Positions 7,216 through 16,438 of a stretch of DNA of 64,000 nt are shown here, in pieces. The position numbers and the translations under genes were made by a program. This DNA is from Imperialibacter sp040222385 (GTDB lineage Bacteria; Bacteroidota; Bacteroidia; Cytophagales; Cyclobacteriaceae). The stretch is from assembly GCF_040222385.1 (NCBI RefSeq), contig NZ_JAVKDF010000023.1:248001-312000 (forward strand), written 5' to 3'. Positions within the stretch are counted from its first letter, which is position 1. Each line of letters starts with the position of its first letter. The notes below the pieces were generated by a model. The model was given only the letters and a program-made list of their open reading frames with translations, did not search any database and was not told where the DNA came from.

Positions 7216-8565
7216 ATGAGAAGAATTTCACAATTATTCTTAGTGGTTCTGTTTGCGTCATGTCTTCTGTCTTGCAACAAGAACGAGGATCCAACAGAGC
7301 CACTAGCTGACAAGGGTGTGCTGAAGCTCAGCCTTGCACTAGCCATTGACGAATTTCCTACTTCGGGTAGGGTAGCGGAAGTGGTTGATTTGGGCGACTA
7401 CGTCGTCACTATTTTCGACGCTACCGATGACTCTGAGGTGATAGTTTTCGATCCCTGGTCGAGTGCACCGGAAGAGATTGAGTTGGAGACGGGTGAGTAC
7501 TACATCGAGGCGCACTCCGATAACCTGGTGGACGCAGCCTTCAATAATCCGTATTATTTTGGAAGATCCGACAACTTCACAATTGATAAGGAAGAGATCA
7601 AGGAAATCCCTCTTACGGTAACTTTGGCTAATTACAAGGTTTCAGTCGTTTACTCTGACGACATTAAAATGGATTTTGACACTTACGGCATGGTTGTTAC
7701 CTATAACAACACTGGTGAGCAGCTTGACTACGGTGACTCAGAAGAACTGGAAGGCTACTTCAGAGCCGGTAATCCTATTTTTATCGAGATTTCGATGACT
7801 TACTTTAAGGTGTTTGATGGAACTACGATTGATAGGACTCTCACTGCTACTATAGAAAATCCACTGCCAAGAACACACTACAGAATTAATGCTGATGCCC
7901 ATCTCGACGACGGTAAAATCGTTATCAATATCAATATCGACGATGGCGTGGATGTGGTAGACATCACCCCTGCCGAGGTAGAAGTGCTAAACGGACCCGC
8001 CGCACCTGAAACAATAGGTGCCAGTTTTGAACAGTCCTTTGAGGATGAGCGTGGATTTCCATTTGGGGAACTAGTTTGGACGTTTTCAGACATAGCGCTC
8101 GCAAATAATAACGCAATTTACTGGAGCCCGGTTATTGGAGGAATCAAGGCCTCGATGGATGGGGATGGATATGATGACCTTGTGTTAAATGAGACACTTG
8201 ACTTTGTCGAGGCCGAATCGAACAGGGGCAACGGTGTACTTGTTTGGCAGGGACTAACTCAGATACCACTGTTCAACGGATCTTTTCAACCGAATGAGAC
8301 ACGCATGGAAATGTCAATTTTTGACGGCGATGGAGTGACGCCGAGAGGCGTGGTTGACCCGGCGACCCTGGGTATGCCTGCCAGCATAGGAGGTATGGTT
8401 CCGATTGTCAATAGCGGCGATAGCTTTGTTGTAAAATTCAAGCTGCTATCGAAATCCGGGGCTAGCTGGGTGCCCTATCTTGACACCTTTGATGCTGCTT
8501 CAACACCGCCCAGTGCTGATGGTCAGGCATATAGCTCCTTTGAGGGTGGTTTCTTCTGGGAATAG
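7216..8565 (+). CDS. DUF4493-like lipoprotein
   Basis: A 449-residue predicted lipoprotein: signal peptide with lipobox CLLSC (Cys20), then a Ser/Asp-rich linker. Residues of about 30-240 form strand-rich repeats (GVLKLSLALAIDEF, ELETGEYYIEAHSDN, ITVTL-type strands) that resemble the DUF4493 family of Bacteroidota surface lipoproteins. The C-terminal half (about 265-445) reads like a lectin-like beta domain (SFEDERGFPFGELVW, GVLVWQG, FKLLSKSGASW) and may bind a glycan, but I recognise no precise family there. It is a single gene with its own terminator and no partner. The DUF4493 assignment is by resemblance. Confidence 0.6.
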   Translation: MRRISQLFLVVLFASCLLSCNKNEDPTEPLADKGVLKLSLALAIDEFPTSGRVAEVVDLGDYVVTIFDATDDSEVIVFDPWSSAPEEIELETGEYYIEAHSDNLVDAAFNNPYYFGRSDNFTIDKEEIKEIPLTVTLANYKVSVVYSDDIKMDFDTYGMVVTYNNTGEQLDYGDSEELEGYFRAGNPIFIEISMTYFKVFDGTTIDRTLTATIENPLPRTHYRINADAHLDDGKIVININIDDGVDVVDITPAEVEVLNGPAAPETIGASFEQSFEDERGFPFGELVWTFSDIALANNNAIYWSPVIGGIKASMDGDGYDDLVLNETLDFVEAESNRGNGVLVWQGLTQIPLFNGSFQPNETRMEMSIFDGDGVTPRGVVDPATLGMPASIGGMVPIVNSGDSFVVKFKLLSKSGASWVPYLDTFDAASTPPSADGQAYSSFEGGFFWE

Positions 8566-8590
8566 TCAAAGCAAACGATAAGGTGAATGA

Positions 8591-8617
8591 AACGAGGTCG
8601 GGAGGCCTCGTTTTTTT
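8591..8617 (+). terminator. Intrinsic terminator of the lipoprotein gene
   Basis: Stem AACGAGG/CCTCGTT around an 8-base loop, followed by a run of T, 26 bases after the stop of the lipoprotein gene. It touches the end of the converging DUF1003 gene. Confidence 0.85.
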
Positions 8618-9308
8618 ATTTGTCTATTCTGCTAAGAATGTCATTCATCATATCAATCTGAACTTTTTGAATCTCAATGAGTTCCTGCTGCTGATGAAGA
8701 ATCAGGTGATCGAGTTTTTCGTGTAGCATTCTGATTTCTAGCTCTGACTTCAGGTTGATCATGTAATCTTTTTTGGCCCTTTCTCTGTCCTTCTGCTCCT
8801 GCCTGTTTTGGCTCATCATGATAACGGGAGCCTGCATGGCCGCAAGGCAGGAGAGAATAAGATTAAGCAGAATGAATGGGTACGGATCAAAGCCCTTGTT
8901 GGCAAGCCAGAAGAAGTTAACTGCTATCCAGATAAGTAGAAAAATACCAAATGATATGATGAAGGTCCAGGAGCCTCCAAAAGTAGCCACATGATCTGCC
9001 ACCCGCTGGCCAAAAGTGCTTTGAACTGCCTCATCTTCCACCTTATCAGTAAGGGTGGTTTGGTCTTTCAACGACTCCAATACATTGCTTTCAAGGTCAG
9101 AAAGTTCGTCAAGCTCAGTTAGCAGGCAGCTAGAAATGTATTTCTCCCTGTAGAAATTAAGCTCCTGTAATGCCAGAAAGGAATCATCGGAGAATTTCGG
9201 ATGATCAACCCTGATTAAGTCCAGAATTTTCTTTCGGATGGAATTTCCAGCTACTCTGTCGCTGATGGGAAACTCCTTACCTGATGTATCACTGATGAAT
9301 GTCGACAT
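8616..9308 (-). CDS. DUF1003 family membrane protein
   Basis: A 230-residue protein with the DUF1003 pattern: a soluble N-terminal part with a helical region, GQRVADHVATFGGSWTFI leading into two membrane segments at about 115-137 and 143-165, joined by the short loop WLANKGFDPYPFILLNLILS, and then APVIMMSQNRQEQKDRERAKKDY, the family hallmark. The rest is a coiled-coil-like cytoplasmic helix (EIRMLHEKLDHLILHQQQEL). The function of this family is unknown. The gene stands alone. Confidence 0.88.
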   Translation of the reverse strand: MSTFISDTSGKEFPISDRVAGNSIRKKILDLIRVDHPKFSDDSFLALQELNFYREKYISSCLLTELDELSDLESNVLESLKDQTTLTDKVEDEAVQSTFGQRVADHVATFGGSWTFIISFGIFLLIWIAVNFFWLANKGFDPYPFILLNLILSCLAAMQAPVIMMSQNRQEQKDRERAKKDYMINLKSELEIRMLHEKLDHLILHQQQELIEIQKVQIDMMNDILSRIDK

Positions 9309-9529
9309 GGTTTTAGGTTGTAGTTGGACGTAAAGTTACTCAAATGAGTGGCCAAATATGCAGTTTCACATCGTGCAAAGGCATGGCAGGCAGCATTGAG
9401 TAGTGTGCGATGGGAAGACAGGACGGGGGAGTCATTAAAATGCCCGTTTAGCAAGTTTGTTTTGATTAAAACTTAATATGGGCCTATCTTCCGGCTTGAT
9501 TTTTCTAATTGGGACACAAAAAACTATAG

Positions 9530-10915
9530 ATGGCGGCCAGGGGAGGATTTTCTAATAAACTTGGATTTATTGCAGCTGCGGCTGGCTCGGCGGTCGGCCT
9601 GGGAAATATATGGCAGTTTCCTTACGTGACGGGGCAAAATGGCGGAGCAGCGTTTTTGTTGGTATACATCGGATGGATTTTTCTAATCGGCCTGCCGGTA
9701 ATGGTGGGGGAGATCGCTGTCGGAAGAAATGCACAATCGAATCCTTACGGGGCGTATAAAAAGCTGGGTGGTAAGTCCTGGGCCTACGTAGGCCTGTTTG
9801 GGATCATATGTGGCGTGATGATCCTGTCATTTTACAACGTAGTGGCAGGCTGGGCATTTGGCTACTTCCTCGAATTAAGCTTCGGGAATCTGTTGAATGA
9901 GCAAGACTACAGTGGCTTCTTTTCGGCCTACGTGGCCGACTTCAGAGACAATTTGTTCTTTAGCATCGCCTTTATGGTGATCACAGCCTATATCGTTTAC
10001 AGAGGGGTGCAGAAGGGGATAGAGGGCACTTCCAAAGTGCTGATGCCCACGCTGTTTCTGATTCTCATCTTCATTATTATTTACGGACTGACATTACCCA
10101 ACGCCATGGATGGTGTTAGCTTCTATTTGCTTCCCGACTTTAGTTTGATCAACGGCCGAACGATTTACACCGCTTTGGGACAGGCTTTCTTCTCTCTCAG
10201 CCTTGGAATGGGAGCGTTGATCACGTACGGATCCTACATTAGCAGGAATGACAACATCGTTAATTCTGCAATTCTCGTGACCATTGCTGATACAGCCGTG
10301 GCTTTCCTAGCCGGGTTGATGATATTTCCCTTGGTATTCTCTCAAGGCCAGTCGCCTGCTGAAGGCCCCGGGCTTGTGTTTGTAGCACTTTTGGGTGTGT
10401 TTCAGACCATGGGGCCACTTATCGGCAAAATTGTTGGTGGTGGGTTTTTTCTGCTCCTTTGTTTTGCTGCACTCACGTCCACTATTTCACTACTTGAAGT
10501 GCCGGTTGCCTTCCTGGTGGATGAGAAGAAGTGGTCCAGGAAAAAGGCGGTGTCAGCAATGGCGCTCCTAATATTCCTTATTGGCTTGCCGAGCATGCTT
10601 GGCTTCGGCGCTGTGGGTGCTTTTACGGAATTCGTTAGCTATGAGGGTGGAGTTAAGTCCTTTATGGACTTGGTGCAGGATCTGTTTTTTGTCATTAGTC
10701 TTCCGCTTGGTGGTTTCCTTTTGAGCGTTTTTATCTCCACGAAGTGGAAAACTGCCGGACTTAGCGAGGAAATAAGCCATGGAAACCCATCTTACAAGGG
10801 ATCCTTTCTGGAAAAGTTCTTCAACCTGATGATAGTCTACGTTTGCCCCGTAGTGCTGGGTGCTATGTTCCTATTGACTGTTCTTCAGAAGTTCTTTGGG
10901 GTGGAGTTGATCTAA
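9530..10915 (+). CDS. Sodium-dependent transporter, NSS (LeuT-fold) family
   Basis: A 461-residue membrane protein. The first segment carries the NSS signature: LGFIAAAAGSAVGLGNIWQFPYVTGQNGGAAF (about 11-43), the unwound TM1 that binds sodium and substrate. YGSYISRNDNI marks the TM6-7 region. I count about eleven to twelve hydrophobic segments over the length. It imports a small amino-acid-like solute with sodium; the substrate cannot be read from the sequence. The 3' end overlaps the converging purL gene by 4 bases. Confidence 0.93.
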   Translation: MAARGGFSNKLGFIAAAAGSAVGLGNIWQFPYVTGQNGGAAFLLVYIGWIFLIGLPVMVGEIAVGRNAQSNPYGAYKKLGGKSWAYVGLFGIICGVMILSFYNVVAGWAFGYFLELSFGNLLNEQDYSGFFSAYVADFRDNLFFSIAFMVITAYIVYRGVQKGIEGTSKVLMPTLFLILIFIIIYGLTLPNAMDGVSFYLLPDFSLINGRTIYTALGQAFFSLSLGMGALITYGSYISRNDNIVNSAILVTIADTAVAFLAGLMIFPLVFSQGQSPAEGPGLVFVALLGVFQTMGPLIGKIVGGGFFLLLCFAALTSTISLLEVPVAFLVDEKKWSRKKAVSAMALLIFLIGLPSMLGFGAVGAFTEFVSYEGGVKSFMDLVQDLFFVISLPLGGFLLSVFISTKWKTAGLSEEISHGNPSYKGSFLEKFFNLMIVYVCPVVLGAMFLLTVLQKFFGVELI

Positions 10916-13900
10916 GCTTTAGTTCTTTCTTCCACCCACTTCCTCGCATTTACAAAAGCCTCCATCCACGGTGTTACCTCATCTGATTGTCGGCCATCAG
11001 GATAAAATCCCCAGTTCCACGGAAACATCGATCTTTCCAGGTGAGGCATAATGGCTGCATGGCGGCCGTTATTACTAACCACGCAGGCAGTGTCGAATTG
11101 AGAACCGTTAGGATTGGCTGGGTAAGATGAGTAAGCAAACTTGGCGGCAATGTTGATTTTCTCCGGTTCTGCAAAAACAAACTGGCCCTCGCCATGCGCC
11201 GACCAGATGCCCAGTCTGCTGCCGGCAAGTGAGCCAAACATCACAGAGTTATTCTCAAGAATTTCTACATCCGTAAAGGTGCACTCAAACTTGCCAGAGG
11301 TGTTGTGATGCATTTTTGGATGGTTGTCCAACTCAGGGTAGATCAGCCCAAGCTCCATGGCCAATTGGCAGCCATTGCATACGCCGAGGCTAAGTGTGTC
11401 CTCACGGGCATAGAAATTGTCAAGCGCTTTTTTGGCCTTGTCATTGTAAAGGAAGGAGCCCGCCCAGCCTTTGGCCGAACCAAGCACATCCGAGTTGGAG
11501 AAGCCCCCCACAAACACGATCAAGTTGACCTCTGACAAATCTTCCCTGCCGCTGATAAGGTCTGTCATGTGCACGTCTTTCACGTCGAAGCCCGCCAGCC
11601 ACATGCAGTAGGCCATCTCACGGTCGCTGTTGTTGCCTTGCTCTCTGATGATGGCCGCTTTGATGCCGGTTGTCTTTGGTCTGGTAAATGAAAGGCCGTA
11701 ATCAGCAAGTTTGCCCCCGAATTGTGAAGGGAGATTGATTTTCAATGGCTGCTTGCCAAGGTTGCTGTAACGGGTGTCGGCAAAGCCCTCTTTGGTTTGT
11801 TTTTTATCCAAAAGCCAGGAGGTTTCTGCCCATTCTTTGCGCATTTGGGCTACGTCAAACGTCCAACTATCACTTCCAAGTTTAATTTCTAAGTTGGGCG
11901 CTGAAGTCACTTCTCCAATAACGCTGCAGCTGATGCCTGTTTCGGTGAAAATGGTTTCAAGCCTTGCTGCATCGGTTGTTTGCACCACCAGGCCGGGATT
12001 TTCACTGAACAGCACTTTAACAGCATTGGGTTCATTCAAGCCATCCAAGTTCACTTTTATACCTACTGAGGTAGACGGGAAGCACATTTCCAAAAGTGTG
12101 GTGACGAGGCCTCCCGACGAAACATCGTGGCCGGCAATGATAAGCCCCTCGCTGATAAGCAGCTGCATCAGGCTAAATACTTTAACAAAATAGTCAGCCT
12201 CAGCGGCGTCTGGCGTGGAGTCACCCAGCCTATTCAATACCTGACCGAGCGTGCTGCCGCCCAACTCAAAGCCTTTGCTGCCAAGGTTGAGGTAGATCAG
12301 TTTACTGCCTTCAGCTACCGTGGCTACCGGTTCGATTGTTTTCCTGATATCCGTGACCTGCCCAACTGCTGAAATAATAACTGTGCCGGGAGAGTAAACG
12401 GTCTTGCCAGAGTACTTCTGCGTCATCGACAACGAGTCTTTGCCTGTCGGGATGTTCACACCCAAGGCACAGGCGTAATCGCTGACAGCCTGCACGGCAT
12501 TATACAACCTGGCGTTTTCCCCCTTATTTTTTGCAGGCCACATCCAGTTGGCGCTGAGCGAAACACCTTTGATGCCCCCTTCCAGCGGAGCCCAGACGAG
12601 ATTGGTTAAGCTTTCGGCAATGGCCAGTCTGGAGCCTGCCTTTTCGTCGATGAGTGCTGGCACAGGGGCATGCCCAATGGAAGTAGCCACTCCCTTGTTA
12701 CTGCCAAAGTCGAGGGCCATGATGCCCAGGTTGTTCAAAGGAATTTGCAGCTCACCACAGGTCTGCTGCTTGGCAACCTTGCCGGTAACACAGCGGTCGA
12801 CCTTGTTGGTAAGCCAATCTTTGGAAGCCACTGCTTCCATTTTCAATACCTTCAGCAGGTATTCTTCCACTTTGTCCGCAGACACCTGAATAGGCTGGAA
12901 GCTGACTTTTTCTTCCTTGTCTTCCAGAATGGTTTTAGGAGAAGAGCCAAAAAGATGGGTCAACTCAAAGTCAACTGGGTTCTTGCCCTCCTTGTTGGTG
13001 AAGGTCAATTTATGGTCGCCGCTTGCCTCGCCTACCACATACATTGGTGAACGCTCTCTGTCAGCTACCTTACGCAGGTAATCGAGATGCTTTTCATGAA
13101 GTGCAAGGCCCATGCGTTCCTGCGATTCGTTGCTGATAATTTCTTTGTCGGAAAGGGTGGGGTCACCAACAGGAAACTTGCTGATCTCAAACTTTCCGCC
13201 GGTTTCCTCTACCAACTCTGACAAACAGTTGAGATGCCCGCCGGCGCCGTGGTCATGCACCGATGAAATCGGGTTTTCGTCGAGTTCGGCCAGGGCCCTG
13301 ATGGTATTGGCTACACGCTTCTGCATTTCAGGGTTGGAGCGCTGCACAGCGTTTAGCTCAATGGAGTTGCCAAACTCGCCGGTGGCCACAGACGACACGG
13401 CACCACCACCCATGCCTATGCGGTAGTTGTCTCCGCCCAGCACCACAATCTTATCTCCTTTTTCTACACTCTTCTTTTGACTCTGATCCCTGATGCCAAA
13501 CCCAACGCCACCTGCCTGCATAATCACTTTGTCGAAGCCAAGAGCCTTGCCATTTTCTTCGTGCTCAAATGTCAAAAGACTCCCGGTGATAAGTGGTTGT
13601 CCGAATTTATTACCGTAGTCGCTGGCGCCATTGGAGGCCTTGATAAGGATTTGAGAAGGCGTTTGATAGAGCCATGGTCTCTCAGGGCTGTGGTTTTCCC
13701 AGGGGCGGTTGCTTGACAGCCTGGAGTAGGAGGTCATGTAAACCGCCGTTCCTGCCAGAGGAAAGCTTCCCTGGCCGCCCGCCATCCTGTCTCTGATTTC
13801 TCCTCCGCTGCCCGTAGCGGCGCCGTTAAACGGCTCCACCGTGGTGGGGAAGTTGTGGGTTTCTGCTTTGAGAGAAAGCACGCTCTTTCTGGTTTTAGCT

Positions 13901-14601
13901 TCAAAGTAGTCGGGCTGATCCTGCCGGGCAGGGGCAAACTGCTCGATATTGGGCCCTTCAATAAAAGCCACGTTGTCTTTGTAGGCGGAGACAAGAAAGC
14001 CGGGGTTGGCTTTCGATGTTTTTTTGATCAGCTGAAAAAGTGTGTCAGGCTTTTCTTTGCCATCGATAATAAAAGTACCATTGAATATTTTGTGCCGACA
14101 GTGCTCCGAATTCACCTGAGAGAAGCCAAACACTTCGCTGTCGGTAAGTTTGCGTCCCAGCGACGTGCTCACTGATTCCAGGTAGTCGATTTCTTCCTGG
14201 CTAAGGGCAAGTCCCTCTTTCTGGCTGTAAGCCTTAATATTGTCGATCTCGACAATGGCATCGGGCACGTGGGAGATAGTGAAAACATCCTGGTCAATTA
14301 TCGGGTATACTGCCTTCAGCATCGGATCAAATTCACCCGGATAGGCTTCTTTTCTCACAAACTCCTCAATTCTCACCACCCCGCCAATGCCCATGTTCTG
14401 GGTGATTTCCACGGCATTGGTGCTCCATGGCGTAATCATCTCTTTCCTTGGCCCAATGAATGGCCCTTCGACTGACTGACTGTCCACAAACTTCCCGCCG
14501 CTGAAAAGCCAGGTGAGCTTTTCCCTGGTCAGGTCGTTGGCAGAGGTCGCAACTTGAAGGATATAAAATGTATTAATGTCTTTCTGGAAAAAGAGAATCA
14601 T
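10912..14601 (-). CDS. purL: Phosphoribosylformylglycinamidine synthase, long form
   Basis: A 1229-residue single-chain enzyme of step four of purine synthesis: formylglycinamide ribonucleotide, glutamine and ATP give the amidine. N-terminal domain with LTREKLTWLFSGG, then the synthetase part with SEVFGFSQVNSEHCRHK, AETHNFPTTVEPFNGAATGSGGEIRD and GAGGHLNCLSELVEE. The C-terminal glutaminase domain (from about 970) has the nucleophile in LGVCNGCQLAMELG and the histidine in SAHGEGQF. The length fits the large form; no purS or purQ is needed. The ATG at 14599-14601 is the start. Confidence 0.97.
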   Translation of the reverse strand: MILFFQKDINTFYILQVATSANDLTREKLTWLFSGGKFVDSQSVEGPFIGPRKEMITPWSTNAVEITQNMGIGGVVRIEEFVRKEAYPGEFDPMLKAVYPIIDQDVFTISHVPDAIVEIDNIKAYSQKEGLALSQEEIDYLESVSTSLGRKLTDSEVFGFSQVNSEHCRHKIFNGTFIIDGKEKPDTLFQLIKKTSKANPGFLVSAYKDNVAFIEGPNIEQFAPARQDQPDYFEAKTRKSVLSLKAETHNFPTTVEPFNGAATGSGGEIRDRMAGGQGSFPLAGTAVYMTSYSRLSSNRPWENHSPERPWLYQTPSQILIKASNGASDYGNKFGQPLITGSLLTFEHEENGKALGFDKVIMQAGGVGFGIRDQSQKKSVEKGDKIVVLGGDNYRIGMGGGAVSSVATGEFGNSIELNAVQRSNPEMQKRVANTIRALAELDENPISSVHDHGAGGHLNCLSELVEETGGKFEISKFPVGDPTLSDKEIISNESQERMGLALHEKHLDYLRKVADRERSPMYVVGEASGDHKLTFTNKEGKNPVDFELTHLFGSSPKTILEDKEEKVSFQPIQVSADKVEEYLLKVLKMEAVASKDWLTNKVDRCVTGKVAKQQTCGELQIPLNNLGIMALDFGSNKGVATSIGHAPVPALIDEKAGSRLAIAESLTNLVWAPLEGGIKGVSLSANWMWPAKNKGENARLYNAVQAVSDYACALGVNIPTGKDSLSMTQKYSGKTVYSPGTVIISAVGQVTDIRKTIEPVATVAEGSKLIYLNLGSKGFELGGSTLGQVLNRLGDSTPDAAEADYFVKVFSLMQLLISEGLIIAGHDVSSGGLVTTLLEMCFPSTSVGIKVNLDGLNEPNAVKVLFSENPGLVVQTTDAARLETIFTETGISCSVIGEVTSAPNLEIKLGSDSWTFDVAQMRKEWAETSWLLDKKQTKEGFADTRYSNLGKQPLKINLPSQFGGKLADYGLSFTRPKTTGIKAAIIREQGNNSDREMAYCMWLAGFDVKDVHMTDLISGREDLSEVNLIVFVGGFSNSDVLGSAKGWAGSFLYNDKAKKALDNFYAREDTLSLGVCNGCQLAMELGLIYPELDNHPKMHHNTSGKFECTFTDVEILENNSVMFGSLAGSRLGIWSAHGEGQFVFAEPEKINIAAKFAYSSYPANPNGSQFDTACVVSNNGRHAAIMPHLERSMFPWNWGFYPDGRQSDEVTPWMEAFVNARKWVEERTKA

Positions 14602-14660
14602 GAGGTCGCTTGGGTATGGGATTTTTGAAGCCCAAAGTTAAAACAAAAAGAAATAGTCGA

Positions 14661-14685
14661 CTTCTAAAAAAGGTAATTTTAGAAG
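14661..14685 (-). terminator. A/T-rich inverted repeat between the hydrolase and purL
   Basis: Perfect 9-base arms (CTTCTAAAA/TTTTAGAAG) around 7 bases. It lies 50 bases after the hydrolase stop and 60 bases before the purL start, both on the minus strand. It may be a weak terminator of the hydrolase transcript or an operator in the purL leader; the sequence does not decide. Confidence 0.4.
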
Positions 14686-14734
14686 ACCCGATTTTCGGAA
14701 GTTGAATTTAGCGTTTTGGGAATGCCTGACCCTG

Positions 14735-15553
14735 CTATTGTTCGGCTGACGATGAAATCGGCTGAAGGTTGTCTAACAGCGATTCGTGATATTTTTTGAG
14801 AAGGGAATTGTGCCCCGTCTTGATCAGAACAAAGTCCGATAGGTTACATTTTTTCTCAAAAGCATGGAGTTTGCCATAAGGGATAACTGTATCATATTTT
14901 CCAGCCACCATCGTCACGTGCATGTTATTTTGGTTGACAGTTAGAAGCACCTTGTCTATGTTTTGAGTAAAATGCCTGAAGCCCACCCAGGCGTGGTAAA
15001 TGCTGTTACCCTTGTTATGATCAGCCACTTGCGAGATAGCAAACTTTGCCAGCCGTCCCGACACCAACTTGGTGCGGCTAAAAAAGGAGATCAGGCGGAT
15101 AAGAAGAGCAGGGTGGTCGTTTAGATAATGAAAGATGGCCCTCATTACCCGGGTGCCAGTCGCAACTTTGTACCACGGGTTAAGGTAGATACCATCTGGT
15201 GCAGCTAAAATGATTCTTTGCACCCGGTGAGGAAATAACATCGCTGTAGTCAACGCCGGTTTACCACCGAGGCTGTAGCCCATCACGCTGAACGTATCTA
15301 TTTGCTCCGCTTTCAGGATATCCAGAAGCAAATCGTGCAACGACTCCGTCGGCACCGGAAGCTCATCGACCGGCCATCGGCTTTTTCCATGGAAAAAGAG
15401 ATCAAAGGAAAGGATGGTATAGTCTAGTCCCAGCGAAGTTTCAAACAATTGGAAGGCCAACTCAGTTTGTCCAAAACCATGAAATGCCAAAAGGTACTTT
15501 GGGCCTGTCCCGTATTTTTGATAGTTAAGATATTTTGCCGGAGCCTGCTTCAT
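14735..15553 (-). CDS. Alpha/beta hydrolase
   Basis: A 272-residue alpha/beta hydrolase with a full catalytic triad: nucleophile Ser94 in MGYSLGG, Asp221 in AGKYDTVIP and His248 in KTGHNSLL. The oxyanion strand is LLAFHGFGQTE (21-31). Residues of about 125-190 form the lid. Substrate unknown; an esterase or similar role is likely. It lies between purL and the divergent TetR gene. No signal peptide is seen, so it should be cytoplasmic. Confidence 0.87.
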   Translation of the reverse strand: MKQAPAKYLNYQKYGTGPKYLLAFHGFGQTELAFQLFETSLGLDYTILSFDLFFHGKSRWPVDELPVPTESLHDLLLDILKAEQIDTFSVMGYSLGGKPALTTAMLFPHRVQRIILAAPDGIYLNPWYKVATGTRVMRAIFHYLNDHPALLIRLISFFSRTKLVSGRLAKFAISQVADHNKGNSIYHAWVGFRHFTQNIDKVLLTVNQNNMHVTMVAGKYDTVIPYGKLHAFEKKCNLSDFVLIKTGHNSLLKKYHESLLDNLQPISSSAEQ

Positions 15554-15768
15554 GATGACGAAACCAAATCTAATACTTTTTTACCCGCAAACGTTTGAAA
15601 GTTCAGTCAATGACGTTTATACCTATTTCAATTGTTTCTGGTTTTACAATAGTTGTAAGAAAATGCTCTAATGACCTCAGATAAAGACTTTTAGGGCTAA
15701 ATGTTATACTTAAGTTAATTTTCACTTTTTTCTAAACCTTTTCAAAAACTAGCCGTTACTTTGACAAC

Positions 15769-15796
15769 GGAAACTTTGAGTAATGTAAAAGTTTCC
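15769..15796. promoter_or_regulatory. Palindromic candidate operator before the TetR gene
   Basis: GGAAACTTT and its exact complement AAAGTTTCC, separated by 10 bases, 18 bases upstream of the TetR start codon. A second, overlapping pair (AAACTTTG at 15771-15778 and CAAAGTTT at 15796-15803) extends the symmetry. The position fits an autoregulatory TetR site that also controls the downstream efflux genes. Confidence 0.55.
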
Positions 15797-15814
15797 AAAG
15801 TTTAGAAGAATATT

Positions 15815-16438
15815 TTGGAAGTAAGAGACAACATAATAGAACAAGCAGACCAGCTTATTTGCCGTTTGGGCGTTAGAAGCGTGACAATGGACGACCTGTC
15901 TCGTCACATGGGCATCTCCAAAAAAACGATCTATCAGTTTTTTAAGGATAAAGACGAAGTAGTGACGTTGGCGGTTGGGCATCATTGCGAAAAAGAGTAC
16001 CGGGAATTTGTGAAAATGCACCAGGAGTCGTCCAACTCTATCGATGAGCTATTTAAGATTTCGCAGTTCATGCGAACAAATGTAGAGACCATTCATCCTT
16101 CGGTACTTCACGACATTCAGAAGTATCATCCCAAAGCCTGGGCACTTTTTGAGGAGTATAGAGAACGGGTATTCACTCAGAACATCGTGGATTGTTTGAA
16201 GCGGGGAAAAGCCGAAGGAAGCTTCAGAGAGGACATCGATGAAAATATTCTTGCAGTGCTACGGATGAAGCAAGTAGAAATGGCTTTTGACGCACACACC
16301 TACCCAAGGGGCAGGTTTGAATTCAAGGAAGTCTGCGAACAAATATTCTATCACTTTATACAAGGGATTTTAACGGATAAGGGAAGGAAACTTTATGACA
16401 CAATTTTTAACAAGCAATCATATGAATCTCAAAAGTAG
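15815..16438 (+). CDS. TetR/AcrR family regulator of the efflux operon
   Basis: A 207-residue regulator. N-terminal TetR helix-turn-helix: RLGVRSVTMDDLSRHMGISKKTIYQFFKDKDEVV (about 17-50). The rest is a helical ligand-binding domain. An in-frame stop at 15803-15805 leaves TTG (15815) as the best start; no ATG precedes the HTH. The gene overlaps the TolC-type gene by 17 bases and runs in the same direction as the efflux genes, so it is probably the first gene of that operon and represses it until a toxic compound binds. A palindrome lies just upstream. Confidence 0.88.
   Translation: MEVRDNIIEQADQLICRLGVRSVTMDDLSRHMGISKKTIYQFFKDKDEVVTLAVGHHCEKEYREFVKMHQESSNSIDELFKISQFMRTNVETIHPSVLHDIQKYHPKAWALFEEYRERVFTQNIVDCLKRGKAEGSFREDIDENILAVLRMKQVEMAFDAHTYPRGRFEFKEVCEQIFYHFIQGILTDKGRKLYDTIFNKQSYESQK

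Noticed and set aside
10974..14475. Many open frames opposite purL, up to 139 codons
   Set aside because: They show no protein-like motifs, overlap the strongly conserved purL frame, and are typical antisense shadows of a long gene.
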